Origin: CAVXZE01 sp963766175
Lineage (GTDB): Bacteria > Myxococcota_A > UBA9160 > UBA6930
Assembly: GCA_963766175.1 (NCBI GenBank)
Contig: CAVXZE010000030.1
Location: forward strand, 40,016-104,015
Length of the DNA: 64,000 nt
Direction of reading: 5' to 3'
A program made the position numbers and the translations under genes. A model generated the notes under the pieces. It did not search any database. It saw only the letters and a list, made by a program, of their open reading frames with translations, and was not told the DNA's origin. Shown here piece after piece: positions 17,072 to 25,580 of this stretch (positions within the stretch are counted from its first letter, which is position 1; each line of letters opens with the position of its first letter).

Positions 17072-18094
17072 TCACTCGTAGAAGGTGCGGGCGATCGTCT
17101 GGTCGTAGAAGGCGAGCTTCTCCAGCGACATGCCCCAAGCCGGCGGTGTGAGCCACATGGAGTCGGCGATGGTCCAGGCGCGCTCGACCTGATCGCGCAC
17201 CTCGTCGGCGTCTCCGCACAGCGCGAAGGTGCGAACCATCTGATCCGGAACGAACTCGGCCGTATTGACGCTCTCCCCTCGCTCGGCCCGCTCGTACAGG
17301 CGCCGAACCTCCTCTCCGAAGCCGTGCGCTTCGAAGAAGGGCTCGTACTCCCGCGCACTCGCGTAGAAGGCGACGGTGGTGCGCGCGTCCTCGATCGCCT
17401 CGCGCCGGTCGGGATTGATGGCGACGAAGAACGCGAGGTTCACGTGGACGTCCTCGCGCCGCCTTCCCCCCTTCTCCAGGCCCGCCCTGACGTCCGTCTG
17501 CACCCGTTCCAGCGCCCAGTCGACGGACCAGATGGGATGGCCCATCACGCCGTCGGCGATCTCGGCGGCCAGTCGGATGGCGGCTCCGCGCAGCCCGGCG
17601 ATCCAGATCGGGATCTCCTCGCGCAGCGGCGGCTCGCCCGGCTGCAGACCCGCGAAATCCGCGCTGTACCAGCGGCCCTCGAACGGAGTCAGACCGCGGT
17701 GGGCGCCCCGGATGATGTGGCGCACCGCAGCCACCGTCTCGCGCAGATGCGCCATCGGCTTGTCCTGGGGTGAGCCGAAGAAGCCGCGCGTGACGGCAAC
17801 CACGCTGCTCCCGAGCCCCAGGATGAAGCGGCCCTCCGAGACGCGATCCAGATCGATCGCGGCCGTCGCCGTCTCGAAGGGGCTGCGAGCGGCTGCGATC
17901 GCGATTCCGCTGGCCAGCTGGATGCGCTGGGTCGCGCCGGCGGCAGTGGCGAGGGGAACCCAGGGCGGCCCCCATACCTGTGCGGCGAAGAGACCGTAGA
18001 GACCCCTATCCTCCGCCAGCCTGGCCAGGGCGGTGATCCCTCCGGCGGCGACGGGCGGGACGAAACCCCAGTAGCGTCGTTCCTTGGCGGGCAT
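17072..18094 (-). CDS. LLM-class flavin-dependent oxidoreductase
   Basis: A 340-residue bacterial-luciferase-like TIM barrel. Visible family motifs are GITALARLAEDRGLYGLFAA, ATQRIQLASGIAIAAARSP, LDRVSEGRFILGLGS and IPIWIAGLRGAAIRLAAEIA. The pattern with ARSPFETA and GRFILGLG is closest to F420-dependent methylenetetrahydromethanopterin reductase-like LLM proteins, although FMN enzymes share it. No F420 synthesis gene is in the window. It lies 36 bp downstream of the haloalkane dehalogenase gene on the same strand, so the two are likely co-transcribed. Substrate unknown. Confidence 0.88.
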   Translation of the reverse strand: MPAKERRYWGFVPPVAAGGITALARLAEDRGLYGLFAAQVWGPPWVPLATAAGATQRIQLASGIAIAAARSPFETATAAIDLDRVSEGRFILGLGSSVVAVTRGFFGSPQDKPMAHLRETVAAVRHIIRGAHRGLTPFEGRWYSADFAGLQPGEPPLREEIPIWIAGLRGAAIRLAAEIADGVMGHPIWSVDWALERVQTDVRAGLEKGGRRREDVHVNLAFFVAINPDRREAIEDARTTVAFYASAREYEPFFEAHGFGEEVRRLYERAERGESVNTAEFVPDQMVRTFALCGDADEVRDQVERAWTIADSMWLTPPAWGMSLEKLAFYDQTIARTFYE

Positions 18095-18130
18095 CGGACA
18101 CTCCTCCTCGAAGGAACATAGCGCCGGCGA

Positions 18131-19054
18131 TCAGCCGGTGACGGCGAGCCCGAAGGCTTCGAGCGCCGCCCGCGCCACCTGGTCGCCCCATTCCTGGACG
18201 AAGTGGTTCGCCTCGGGAATTTCGAAGGGCGGCGGGCATCCGCGAATCGTCGAACGCACCTCTTCCATCACGGGGGGACCGAGAACGACGTCCTGCATGC
18301 CCACGGCCATGAAGGTCTCGCCATCCCAATGGTTGGCGAGGAACTCGCGAGCCCGCTCGCCGTGCTCGATGCCCGCCATGCCCGGCTCGACCGGAACCAT
18401 CTGGGGGAAGCGGCGCACACCGGCCTGGTAGCGCTCGTCGGGGAAGGGCGCGTGGTAGGCGGCGAGGTCCAAGGGCGACATGTTCGAGCCCTGAGAAGTC
18501 AGCGCCAGCAGACCGGCGACCGGGATGTCCCGGAAGATCCCGGCGAAGGTTTTCCACATCACGAAGCCCTCGCTGACGGGTTTTCCGATCGGAATCGCCG
18601 TGTTCATCACCAGCAGCCGAGCGAAGCGCTCGGGCATCTCCGCGGGAATCGTGAGACCGATGATCCCACCCCAGTCCTGGCATACCAGGGCGATGCGCTG
18701 GAGGTCGAGCCGTTCCACGAAGCGCATCGCCGTGTTGCGATGGAAGTCGAAGGTGTAGACCTCGTCGCGCACCGGCTTGTCCGAGCGTCCGAAGCCGAAG
18801 AAGTCCGGCGCCACCACGCGGCACCCCGCGCCCGTAAAGATCGGGATCATCTTCCGAAACAGGTACGCCCAGGTGGGCTCGCCGTGGAGGCACAGAAATA
18901 CATTCTCGGCGTCGGGAGGTCCTTCGTCCACGTAGTGGAGCCGGAGCCCTTCGAATCCCGGCAGGTCTTCGATGTAGCGGGGCCGGTAGGGAAAGTTGGG
19001 GAGAACGGCGAAGCGCTCCTCCGGAGTGCGCAGCGCCTCGATCTCGGCCGTCAT
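18131..19054 (-). CDS. Haloalkane dehalogenase-like alpha/beta hydrolase (HLD-I type)
   Basis: A 307-residue alpha/beta hydrolase. The oxyanion motif HGEPTW is at 57-62. The nucleophile elbow CQDWGG places the catalytic aspartate at D127 with halide-stabilising W128. The C-terminal histidine lies in EANHFVQEWG. A tryptophan in the cap (VMWKTF) could be the second halide ligand. HGEPTW plus DW is the pattern of subfamily I (DhlA-like) dehalogenases, which hydrolyse haloalkanes to alcohol and halide; some close relatives act on other substrates. A second member is at 58290-59303. It is divergent from the SDR gene at 19144, and the 89-bp spacer would hold both promoters. Confidence 0.85.
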   Translation of the reverse strand: MTAEIEALRTPEERFAVLPNFPYRPRYIEDLPGFEGLRLHYVDEGPPDAENVFLCLHGEPTWAYLFRKMIPIFTGAGCRVVAPDFFGFGRSDKPVRDEVYTFDFHRNTAMRFVERLDLQRIALVCQDWGGIIGLTIPAEMPERFARLLVMNTAIPIGKPVSEGFVMWKTFAGIFRDIPVAGLLALTSQGSNMSPLDLAAYHAPFPDERYQAGVRRFPQMVPVEPGMAGIEHGERAREFLANHWDGETFMAVGMQDVVLGPPVMEEVRSTIRGCPPPFEIPEANHFVQEWGDQVARAALEAFGLAVTG

Positions 19055-19143
19055 CGTGCTCTCTCCTCGCGGTGAAGCTCGAAGATACTCTCGTCGCCGG
19101 AGGGTGGCTAGAATCGAGATCGGAAAGAGGAGGCCGAGGATTC

Positions 19144-19932
19144 ATGACGCGTCCGGGACTCGAAAATCACGTAGCTCTGGTGACGGGTGGCTCACGCGGC
19201 ATCGGTCGCGCGATCTGCCTGCGGCTGGCCGAAGCCGGGGCTGCGGTAGCCGTCAACTACAATCAGAACCAGAACGCGGCCGACGAGGTCGTCGGCCGGA
19301 TCGAAGTGGGAGGTGGCCGTGCGCTGGCTCTGCAGGCGGACGTGTCCGAGAAGGCAGCCGTCGACGCCATGCTGGACCGCATTCGAGAATGCCTCGGAAC
19401 CGTGGACATCCTGGTCAACAACGCTGGAATCATGCGCTCCGGCCGGCTGCTCGATCACCGAGAAGAAGATTTCGACGCCATGTGGCGCACCAACGTCAAG
19501 GGAGTGCTCTACTGTGCGGCCGTCTTCGCGCCCGGCATGATCGATCTCGGGTGGGGCCGGGTGATCAACGTGTCTTCGAACGCCGGAGTCGGAACGGCTC
19601 TTCCCGGTACCACCTTCTACGCCGCCACCAAAGCCGCGGTCCTGGCTTTGACCAGGAGACTGGCGTTCGAGCTGGGACCAAACGGCATCACGGTCAACGC
19701 AGTGCTGCCCGGATTCATCAAGACAGAGATGACCACAGGGCATCTGACTCCGGAGGGGATCGCCGGGGTAACCGACGCTTTGAATCAGCGGTCGGTGCTG
19801 GGACGGGGGGTCGGTGAGGCGGAGGAGATCGCCCACGTCGTCGAGTTCCTGGGCTCCGAGAGATCGAGCTTCATGACCGGACAGCTCCTCCTCGCCGACG
19901 GTGGGCGAACCGATTACCTTTCCCATACCTAG
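19144..19932 (+). CDS. Short-chain dehydrogenase/reductase, 3-oxoacyl-ACP reductase-like
   Basis: 262 residues from ATG 19144. TGGSRGIG at 14-21 binds the cofactor, NNAG is at 92-95, serine 144/145 and Y159-x3-K163 (YAATK) form the active site, and a C-terminal GQLLLADGG completes the SDR pattern. It is closest in pattern to FabG-like reductases of 3-oxoacyl or secondary-alcohol substrates. A stronger ribosome-binding site (GAGGCCGAGG) precedes this ATG than the upstream in-frame start at 19072. A TAGAAT -10-like box lies about 35 bp upstream. It stands alone and is transcribed away from the dehalogenase gene. Confidence 0.88.
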   Translation: MTRPGLENHVALVTGGSRGIGRAICLRLAEAGAAVAVNYNQNQNAADEVVGRIEVGGGRALALQADVSEKAAVDAMLDRIRECLGTVDILVNNAGIMRSGRLLDHREEDFDAMWRTNVKGVLYCAAVFAPGMIDLGWGRVINVSSNAGVGTALPGTTFYAATKAAVLALTRRLAFELGPNGITVNAVLPGFIKTEMTTGHLTPEGIAGVTDALNQRSVLGRGVGEAEEIAHVVEFLGSERSSFMTGQLLLADGGRTDYLSHT

Positions 19933-20039
19933 TCAGCCGGCAGACGCGGGGATCGAATTCGCGCTTCAGCGGCGTAAGTCCCCGAAAAACAAGAAGTCCA
20001 GCCGATGCGATCCGGTCGATGGGGAGACGCCTTCCGGAT

Positions 20040-20064
20040 CTGAAAGCACGGATCGTGGCCGGCC
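20040..20064 (+). terminator. Possible GC hairpin terminator after SDR gene
   Basis: Within about 110 bp of the SDR stop, the bases GGCCG and CGGCC flank a five-base GCCGG loop and are followed by TTTT. The T-tract is short and the stem only 5 bp, so this is a weak candidate. A longer T-run (20098-20106) further downstream is not preceded by a clear stem. Confidence 0.25.
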
Positions 20065-20140
20065 GGCGGCCTTTTGGTAACACTCGGAGAACATTGGTTT
20101 TTTTTTGGCAATACTCGGCAAACACAGGGGGCACCAGGAA

Positions 20141-20785
20141 ATGAGCCGACTTCTGATCTCGATGCTGCTGAGCGGCCTTGCGTTGTTGATCGTGGCGCCG
20201 ATGAGCTTCGCGGAACCGAACCTGGAAAACGGGAAGACCAAATTCGTGGTCTGCGAGGCCTGCCACATGCCAACCGGATCGGGCAGCAAGGAAATCGGCG
20301 CCCCGCGAATCGCGGGGCAGAATCCCTGGTACGAACAGCGCCAGCTCCAGAACTTCAAAGCGGGAATCCGCGGCACGAAGCCGGAAGATACCTTCGGCGC
20401 CGTGATGCGGCCGATGGCGCTGACGCTCCCCACCGACCAGGACATCGTGGACGTCATCGCCTACTTCGACACCCTCAAGCCGGAGATCCTCCCCCAGACC
20501 ATCCAGGGCGGGGACGCCGCCAAAGGAAAGGAAACCTACGCGATCTGCGCCGCCTGCCACGGCGATGACGGCACTGGGATCGAGGTCCTGAGCGCTCCCC
20601 GCGTCGCCGGGATCCCCGATTGGTACCTCGACCGGCAAATTCGCAACTTCGACTCGGGCATCCGAGGCACGCACGCGGAAGACATCTTTGGCCGCCAGAT
20701 GGGCGTCATCCAGAAGCTCATGCTTCCCGACGACAAGGCCATCCTCGACGTGATCGCCTACATCAACACGCTGCCGAAGGAATAG
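20141..20785 (+). CDS. Diheme c-type cytochrome (cytochrome c4-like)
   Basis: 214 residues from ATG 20141. A signal peptide ends near residue 24 (MSFA-EPN). There are two heme c sites, C38-x2-C41-H42 and C136-x2-C139-H140, one per homologous ~95-residue half. Each half also has a conserved APRIAG/APRVAG and a downstream methionine (VMRPMA; RQMGVI) as possible sixth ligand. This two-lobed form matches cytochrome c4-type electron carriers. The gene for an EB_dh-type heme protein begins 22 bp downstream, so the two probably form an electron-transfer pair in the periplasm. The ribosome-binding site is poor. Direct-repeat-like AACACTCGGAGAACA and AATACTCGGCAAACA lie just upstream. Confidence 0.9.
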   Translation: MSRLLISMLLSGLALLIVAPMSFAEPNLENGKTKFVVCEACHMPTGSGSKEIGAPRIAGQNPWYEQRQLQNFKAGIRGTKPEDTFGAVMRPMALTLPTDQDIVDVIAYFDTLKPEILPQTIQGGDAAKGKETYAICAACHGDDGTGIEVLSAPRVAGIPDWYLDRQIRNFDSGIRGTHAEDIFGRQMGVIQKLMLPDDKAILDVIAYINTLPKE

Positions 20786-20807
20786 CTGCGATATAGGAGA
20801 AACGACC

Positions 20808-21476
20808 ATGCAGGTTCGTTACATCCCCCGCCTCGAGGTCGACACGATCCTCGAGCCCGACGCTGCGCCCTGGCAAGCCGCTGAGTTCGAGACCGTCAAA
20901 CTCAAGGGAACCCCACTCGACATGCAGCCGACCGCTGCGATCAAGGTCAGCTGGGTGGAGAAGAAGATCGGCGCCGTGGAAGTCGTGCAGGTCGCCGCGG
21001 TCCACGACGGAGAGCGGATCGCCTTCCGCGTGGAGTGGAGCGACCCGACCGAGAACGGCGAGATCACCGACACCACGGGCTTTCCCGACGGCTGCGGAAT
21101 TCTCCTTCCCACCGTCCAGTACGCGCCGATGGCCGTCATGGGCGCCATTGGGATGGCGGTGAACGCGTGGTACTGGCGCGCCGACGAGAATGGCCGCGGG
21201 CGCCACGTGCTGGCCGAGGGCCTCGGCACCACGCGCACCATCGACTACGAACTCGTGCGAGGCAACGGTGTCTACAAGAACGGGCGTTGGCACGTGGTCA
21301 TCACGCGGGCAATGAAGGTAGAGAGCCCCGACAACCCGGCTCAGCTCGAGCCCGGCCAGAGCACCGGCTTCGCGGTGGCCATCTGGGAGGGTGGTCACGG
21401 CGAGCGAGCGGGAATCAAGGCGATCTCGGGCGACGACTGGATCAAGCTCGACATCGAGGCCGCAGCCGGCGGCTGA
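20808..21476 (+). CDS. Ethylbenzene dehydrogenase gamma-like heme b protein (EB_dh domain)
   Basis: A 222-residue protein with the beta-sandwich signature of the EB_dh family: an N-terminal hydrophobic/acidic stretch, HDGERIAFRVEWSDPTENGE, FPDGCGILLP with a candidate axial ligand region, and later VYKNGRWHVVITRAM and TGFAVAIWEGG. In ethylbenzene, dimethylsulfide and (per)chlorate-type molybdoenzymes this subunit binds heme b and accepts electrons from the iron-sulfur subunit. Here no molybdopterin alpha or ferredoxin-like beta subunit is adjacent. No signal peptide is visible, unlike the neighbouring cytochrome. AGGAG precedes the ATG. The family call is by pattern; the physiological donor is unknown. 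Confidence 0.7.
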   Translation: MQVRYIPRLEVDTILEPDAAPWQAAEFETVKLKGTPLDMQPTAAIKVSWVEKKIGAVEVVQVAAVHDGERIAFRVEWSDPTENGEITDTTGFPDGCGILLPTVQYAPMAVMGAIGMAVNAWYWRADENGRGRHVLAEGLGTTRTIDYELVRGNGVYKNGRWHVVITRAMKVESPDNPAQLEPGQSTGFAVAIWEGGHGERAGIKAISGDDWIKLDIEAAAGG

Positions 21477-21546
21477 TCGCGATCTCCACTGCCGGGGTTT
21501 CGTTCGCGGGGTCACCTTGCCAGAAGACGCCGTCAGAGGAGATGCG

Positions 21547-22818
21547 ATGGACTTCGAGATTCCGACCGAGCTGGCCGACTACCTGAAGCAACTCGACGAG
21601 TTCATCGAGCGGGAGATCAAGCCCCTCGAGCAGGCCGACGACAACATTCGCTTCTTCGATCACCGACGCGAGAACGCGCGCACCGACTGGGATCGGGGAG
21701 GGCTCCCCAATCAGGATTGGGAGGAGCTGCTCGCCGAGGCGAGGCGCCGCGCCGACGCGGCCGGCCACTATCGCTACCCCTATCCCAAGGAGTACGGCGG
21801 CCAGGGTGGAAGCAATCTCGGAATGGCGATCATCCGGGAGCACCTCGCCGCCAAGGGGCTCGGGTTGCACAACGATCTGCAGAACGAGCATTCGATCGTC
21901 GGCAACAACGTCGGACTGCTGCTGGTCCTCGACTACGGATCCGAGGCCCAGAAGGCCGAGTGGATCGACGCCCTGCTCGAGGGTCGCAAGAGCTTCGCGT
22001 TCGCGATCACCGAGTCCGCGCACGGATCGGACGCCACGCACATGGAGACGAGCGCCGAGCGCGACGGCGACGGCTGGCGAATCGACGGCGAGAAGACCTG
22101 GAACACCGGCATCCACCGGGCTCCCTACAACCTGGTCTTCGCCCGAACCTCTGGCAAGGCGGGAGATGGAAACGGAATCACCGCATTCCTGGTGCCGATG
22201 GATGCCCCCGGTGTGAAGATCGAAGAGATGCTCTGGACCTTCAACATGCCGACCGATCACGGCCGCGTGTCGTTCACCGACGTGCGGGTCGGCGACGACG
22301 CGATCTTCGGCGAAGAAGGGCGGGGGCTTCAAGTCGTGCAGCACTTCTTCAACGAGAACCGCATCCGCCAGGCGGCCTCGAGCCTGGGCGCTGCGCAGTT
22401 CTGCATCGACGAGTCGGTCGCGTACGCGAAGGTGCGGGCGCCCTTCGGCAAGCCGCTGGCCGTCAACCAGGCAATCCAGTTCCCGCTCGTCGAGCTGCAG
22501 ACGCAGTGCGAGATGGTACGCGCGCTGATCCACAAGACCGCATGGATGATGGATACCTACGGCGCCTTCACGGTCTCCGACAAGGTCTCGATGTGCAACT
22601 ACTGGGCGAACAGGCTCTGCTGCGACGCCGCGGATCGCGCCATGCAGGTGCACGGCGGGCTGGGCTACTCGCGCCACAAGCCCTTCGAGCACATCTACCG
22701 GCACCACCGGCGCTACCGGATCACGGAAGGCGCCGAGGAGATCCAGATGCGCCGGGTGGCGGGCTACATGTTCGGCTTCATGAAGCAGCGGGCGCCCAAG
22801 GGGGTGGACGAGGTCTGA
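21547..22818 (+). CDS. Acyl-CoA dehydrogenase
   Basis: 423 residues from ATG 21547, preceded by AGAGGAG. It has the N-terminal helical domain, FAD-facing ITESAHGSDATHMET, the middle beta domain ending VRVGDDAIFGEEGRGLQ, and a C-terminal helical domain with RAPFGKPLAVNQAIQFPLVE and QVHGGLGYSRHKPFEHIYRH. The usual catalytic glutamate position is kept in ITEGAEEIQ. The pattern resembles the long N-terminal-variant ACADs acting on branched or cyclic acyl-CoAs (FadE-like). It follows the EB_dh gene by 70 bp and may be in the same transcript. Substrate not determined. Confidence 0.88.
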   Translation: MDFEIPTELADYLKQLDEFIEREIKPLEQADDNIRFFDHRRENARTDWDRGGLPNQDWEELLAEARRRADAAGHYRYPYPKEYGGQGGSNLGMAIIREHLAAKGLGLHNDLQNEHSIVGNNVGLLLVLDYGSEAQKAEWIDALLEGRKSFAFAITESAHGSDATHMETSAERDGDGWRIDGEKTWNTGIHRAPYNLVFARTSGKAGDGNGITAFLVPMDAPGVKIEEMLWTFNMPTDHGRVSFTDVRVGDDAIFGEEGRGLQVVQHFFNENRIRQAASSLGAAQFCIDESVAYAKVRAPFGKPLAVNQAIQFPLVELQTQCEMVRALIHKTAWMMDTYGAFTVSDKVSMCNYWANRLCCDAADRAMQVHGGLGYSRHKPFEHIYRHHRRYRITEGAEEIQMRRVAGYMFGFMKQRAPKGVDEV

Positions 22819-22914
22819 GCCGGCACCGCCCCCGGGCCGGAAGCCCTCCTGGAGCGACCGGCGGCTGCAGCTAGGCAGTGATGGCGAATTCGGGCTAGGC
22901 TCGAAATTGAGCCG

Positions 22915-23460
22915 ATGTCGACCGAATCCCCCGGCACCGGCGGCGGATCCCCCCGCCGCATCCGCAAGGTCTGGATCGTCCTCGCCGTGCTGGTGGGCGT
23001 GGCGGTGGGGGTGCGCGTGGCGCTCCCCTACCTGATCCCGTGGGCGGTCGGTTGGGGCGCCGTGCGCCAGGCCGGCCTCGCCGCCCACCTGGAGAACGTC
23101 GACCTCTGGTTCTTCAAAGGGGCCATCGCTCTCGAAGGCTTGACCGTGGCCCAGGGTGACGACCCGCCGCCCGACGGCCAGACACCCAACCCGGACACCG
23201 CTCTCCTGGCTCTGGATCAGGCGTACCTGGATTTCGCGTGGCTCGATCTCTTCAAGGGAATGCTCCACGTCACGGAGATCGACCTGAAGCGGCCGCGCGT
23301 GAAGCTGGAGCGGCTCGGCGACGGGCGGATCGACCCGCTGGGCCAGGGCCCCGGACCGCCCGGGAAGCAGGACGAGCCGGACGGTTCGGAAACGAGCCGG
23401 AACCGGCGGCCGACGCCGAGCAAGAGGGGGCGAAAGAGCCGGGCTGGCCGATCGTGGTAG
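22915..23460 (+). CDS. AsmA-like/DUF748 protein, N-terminal fragment before a frameshift
   Basis: A 181-codon frame with a transmembrane anchor at residues ~18-45, then AHLENVDLWFFKGAIALEGL and LLALDQAYLDFAWLDLFKGM, the start of a DUF748/AsmA-like periplasmic domain. Sense similarity ends near codon 155 (DGRIDPLGQGPGPP). Beyond that this frame becomes Arg/Ser-rich junk. The matching continuation is in the -1 frame from about 23370 onward. A single missing base (mutation or assembly error) or a recoding event would join the two into one protein of about 880 residues. AsmA-like proteins of this kind act in envelope lipid transport or assembly. Confidence 0.75.
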   Translation: MSTESPGTGGGSPRRIRKVWIVLAVLVGVAVGVRVALPYLIPWAVGWGAVRQAGLAAHLENVDLWFFKGAIALEGLTVAQGDDPPPDGQTPNPDTALLALDQAYLDFAWLDLFKGMLHVTEIDLKRPRVKLERLGDGRIDPLGQGPGPPGKQDEPDGSETSRNRRPTPSKRGRKSRAGRSW

Positions 23461-25553
23461 ACCGCCTCGGAATCCGCGGCGTGGAGCTCCGGATCCTCGA
23501 CAAGCTGGATGGGGAAGAGCTGGCCGCCTTCGACCTGCAGGAGCTGGGCCTGCAGGAAGTCCGGGTGCACGGCACCTCGTTCGGCTTGGGGGGACTCGCG
23601 GTCACCCAGCCTGAGATCCGGGTGAAGCGCAAGTTCGCCCTCGACCCGACCGGCGGGCGCTCGCCGGCGGCTCCCGAAGAGTCCGCCGGTGCGGAGGGCG
23701 CCGAGGCCGAGACACCGGCTGGAACGGCGCGAAGCGCTTTGCGCGTCGACAACCTCGACATCAAGCGCGCCGCCTTCAGTCTGCTGGTCGGCGAGCAGAC
23801 CCTGGACCTGGCGCTGCGCGTGAAGGCAGACGACGTGACCCTCGACCCGGGCGCTACCTTCCCGCTCGAGGTGGGGCTCGAGGTGGAGGACGGCCGCCTC
23901 GACATCGACGGGATGGCCGGGGCCATCCCCCCCTTCTTCGACGGGACGGTGAAGTGGCAGAACATCCCCGTTCCACCGCTCACTCTGATCGCGCTGCCCG
24001 ATGCGGCCGATTGGTTCAAGTCGTGCCGGGCCGGCGGAGACCTGAAGGTGTTGGTGCGGCTCGGCGTGATCGAGGGCTCGGGGGAGAGCCCGGGAGTCCG
24101 CGCCAGCGGCACTGTCCAGGTCTCCGACGTGGAGGTCTCCGATCCGTCGGGCGAGGAGATCCACTTCGCCTGGAAGTCCTTCGACGCGGATCTCCGCGAG
24201 GTCGCGATTCCCATGGGCGACGCCGCCGCGACGACACCGCCGCGTATCGCGCTCGCCAAGGTGGGTTTGACCGGGCCGTCCATCCTCTACACGCAGCCGA
24301 GCCCGGCGCTCCAGGATCTGCTCGCCGGGCAGCAGCCCGAAGAGGACGCGACTGCGGAAGAGGAAGAAGCCGCTGAGGAGGAGGCGCCACCCGAAGAGCC
24401 GGCGCCCGCCGGCCCGAAGCCCGAGGTCACCATCGAGCGCTTCGAGCTCCGCGAGGGCGACGTTCGTTTCAATGACAACGCGGTGGAGCCGCCTTATCGG
24501 GGCGTCATCGAGGGCCTCGAAGTGACCGCTCAGGGTATCGACGCCATGGCGCCGAGCGCAGAGAAGGTCGTGGTGGACGCCAAGCTTCCCGGCGGGGCGC
24601 GCCTGGACGTGGACGGCAAGGTGGACGCCACCGACGGCGCTCTGCGCCTCGACGTGAAGCGCATGGACCTTCCGCCCGTCAACCCGTACGCGGCCGCCGC
24701 TGGCGTCGAGGTGGCCCGTGGCTCGCTCAGCCTCGGCGCGGACATCCAGGCCAAAGACAACCAGTGGAACATCGACAGCGACGTCACGCTCCACCAGCTG
24801 CGCCTGGACTCCGAAGGCTCGAAGAGCTTCGTCGAGAAGCTCGACATGCCGGTGGACCTGATCCTCTCCGTCCTGCGCTCAACCGACGGCGACATCGCGA
24901 TCCCCGTCACCGTCGCGTTCGAAGAGGGCAAGGCGGGAGTCAACGTGATGGAGATCATCATGGGCGCGCTCCGCCAGGCGCTGGTCGGCGCGGCGACGAT
25001 CCCCCTGAAGGCGCTGGGAGGCGTCTTCGGCGGAGGCGGCGTCGACTTCGATCCAATCCACGCGCTCCCGGGAGCAGTGCAGCCCGGGGAGGGCGCGGAG
25101 GCCAAGGTGGCCGACCTGATCAATCTCCTGGAATCGCGGCCGGGACTCGCCGTGAAGCTCACCGGACTGGCCGGCGACGAGGACCGCCTCTTCCTGGCGG
25201 AGGCGGAGCTCGCCGATCGAGTCGCGGCCGGCGGCGATCTTCCCGAGCTGCCCGAAGGTGAGGGCGCCGGTCTCCTGGAGCGCGGCCGCATCAAGGGCGC
25301 TCTGAAGAAGCGCGCCAAGGGTGAGCCGCTCTCCCTCTCCGATGACGACCAGGTCCATCTGCGCCGCTACCTGGCCCGGGTGGAAGTTCCGGACGAGCGC
25401 TACGACGAGCTGGCCCGCGACCGCGCCCGCGTCGTCCAGCGCGTCATCCTCGAAACCGAGCGCATCGACGCGTCCCGCGTCGAGCTCGCTGACCCCGGCC
25501 GTGGCACCCCCGGCGTCGACTTCGGCTTCGACGCCATTCCCCTCCCCGATTGA
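23238..25553 (+). CDS. AsmA-like/DUF748 protein, main part in shifted frame
   Basis: This frame carries the body of the protein. The first ~50 codons (23238-23385) are not protein-like. From about 23390 it reads NEPEPAADAEQEGAKEPGWP and then VVDRLGIRGVELRILD, continuing the domain begun at 22915. It contains acidic/Ala-Pro linkers (EEDATAEEEEAAEEEAPPEE), DUF748-type repeats (VTIERFELREGDVRFNDNAV, then PYRGVIEGLEV), and a terminal region with LVGAATIPLKALGGVFGGGG followed by an OmpA/tetrathionate-like helical tail. The actual usable start is upstream at 22915 if the frames are joined. A convergent molybdoenzyme gene ends 28 bp downstream. Confidence 0.75.
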   Translation: MARSLQGNAPRHGDRPEAAAREAGAARRRADRPAGPGPRTAREAGRAGRFGNEPEPAADAEQEGAKEPGWPIVVDRLGIRGVELRILDKLDGEELAAFDLQELGLQEVRVHGTSFGLGGLAVTQPEIRVKRKFALDPTGGRSPAAPEESAGAEGAEAETPAGTARSALRVDNLDIKRAAFSLLVGEQTLDLALRVKADDVTLDPGATFPLEVGLEVEDGRLDIDGMAGAIPPFFDGTVKWQNIPVPPLTLIALPDAADWFKSCRAGGDLKVLVRLGVIEGSGESPGVRASGTVQVSDVEVSDPSGEEIHFAWKSFDADLREVAIPMGDAAATTPPRIALAKVGLTGPSILYTQPSPALQDLLAGQQPEEDATAEEEEAAEEEAPPEEPAPAGPKPEVTIERFELREGDVRFNDNAVEPPYRGVIEGLEVTAQGIDAMAPSAEKVVVDAKLPGGARLDVDGKVDATDGALRLDVKRMDLPPVNPYAAAAGVEVARGSLSLGADIQAKDNQWNIDSDVTLHQLRLDSEGSKSFVEKLDMPVDLILSVLRSTDGDIAIPVTVAFEEGKAGVNVMEIIMGALRQALVGAATIPLKALGGVFGGGGVDFDPIHALPGAVQPGEGAEAKVADLINLLESRPGLAVKLTGLAGDEDRLFLAEAELADRVAAGGDLPELPEGEGAGLLERGRIKGALKKRAKGEPLSLSDDDQVHLRRYLARVEVPDERYDELARDRARVVQRVILETERIDASRVELADPGRGTPGVDFGFDAIPLPD

Positions 25554-25580
25554 GAAGCCGAAACGGCATCATCAGGCCCG

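Noticed and set aside
20098..20106. T-run as an intrinsic terminator upstream of the cytochrome gene
   Set aside because: No adequate GC stem immediately precedes it; it lies too close to the next gene's start to be convincing.
21442..23268. Leftward 608-codon open frame opposite the acyl-CoA dehydrogenase
   Set aside because: Antisense shadow; sense protein is a canonical ACAD.
23380..23400. Programmed -1 ribosomal frameshift in the DUF748 gene
   Set aside because: No standard slippery heptamer in the right phase or clear stimulatory structure was found; mutation or assembly error is simpler.
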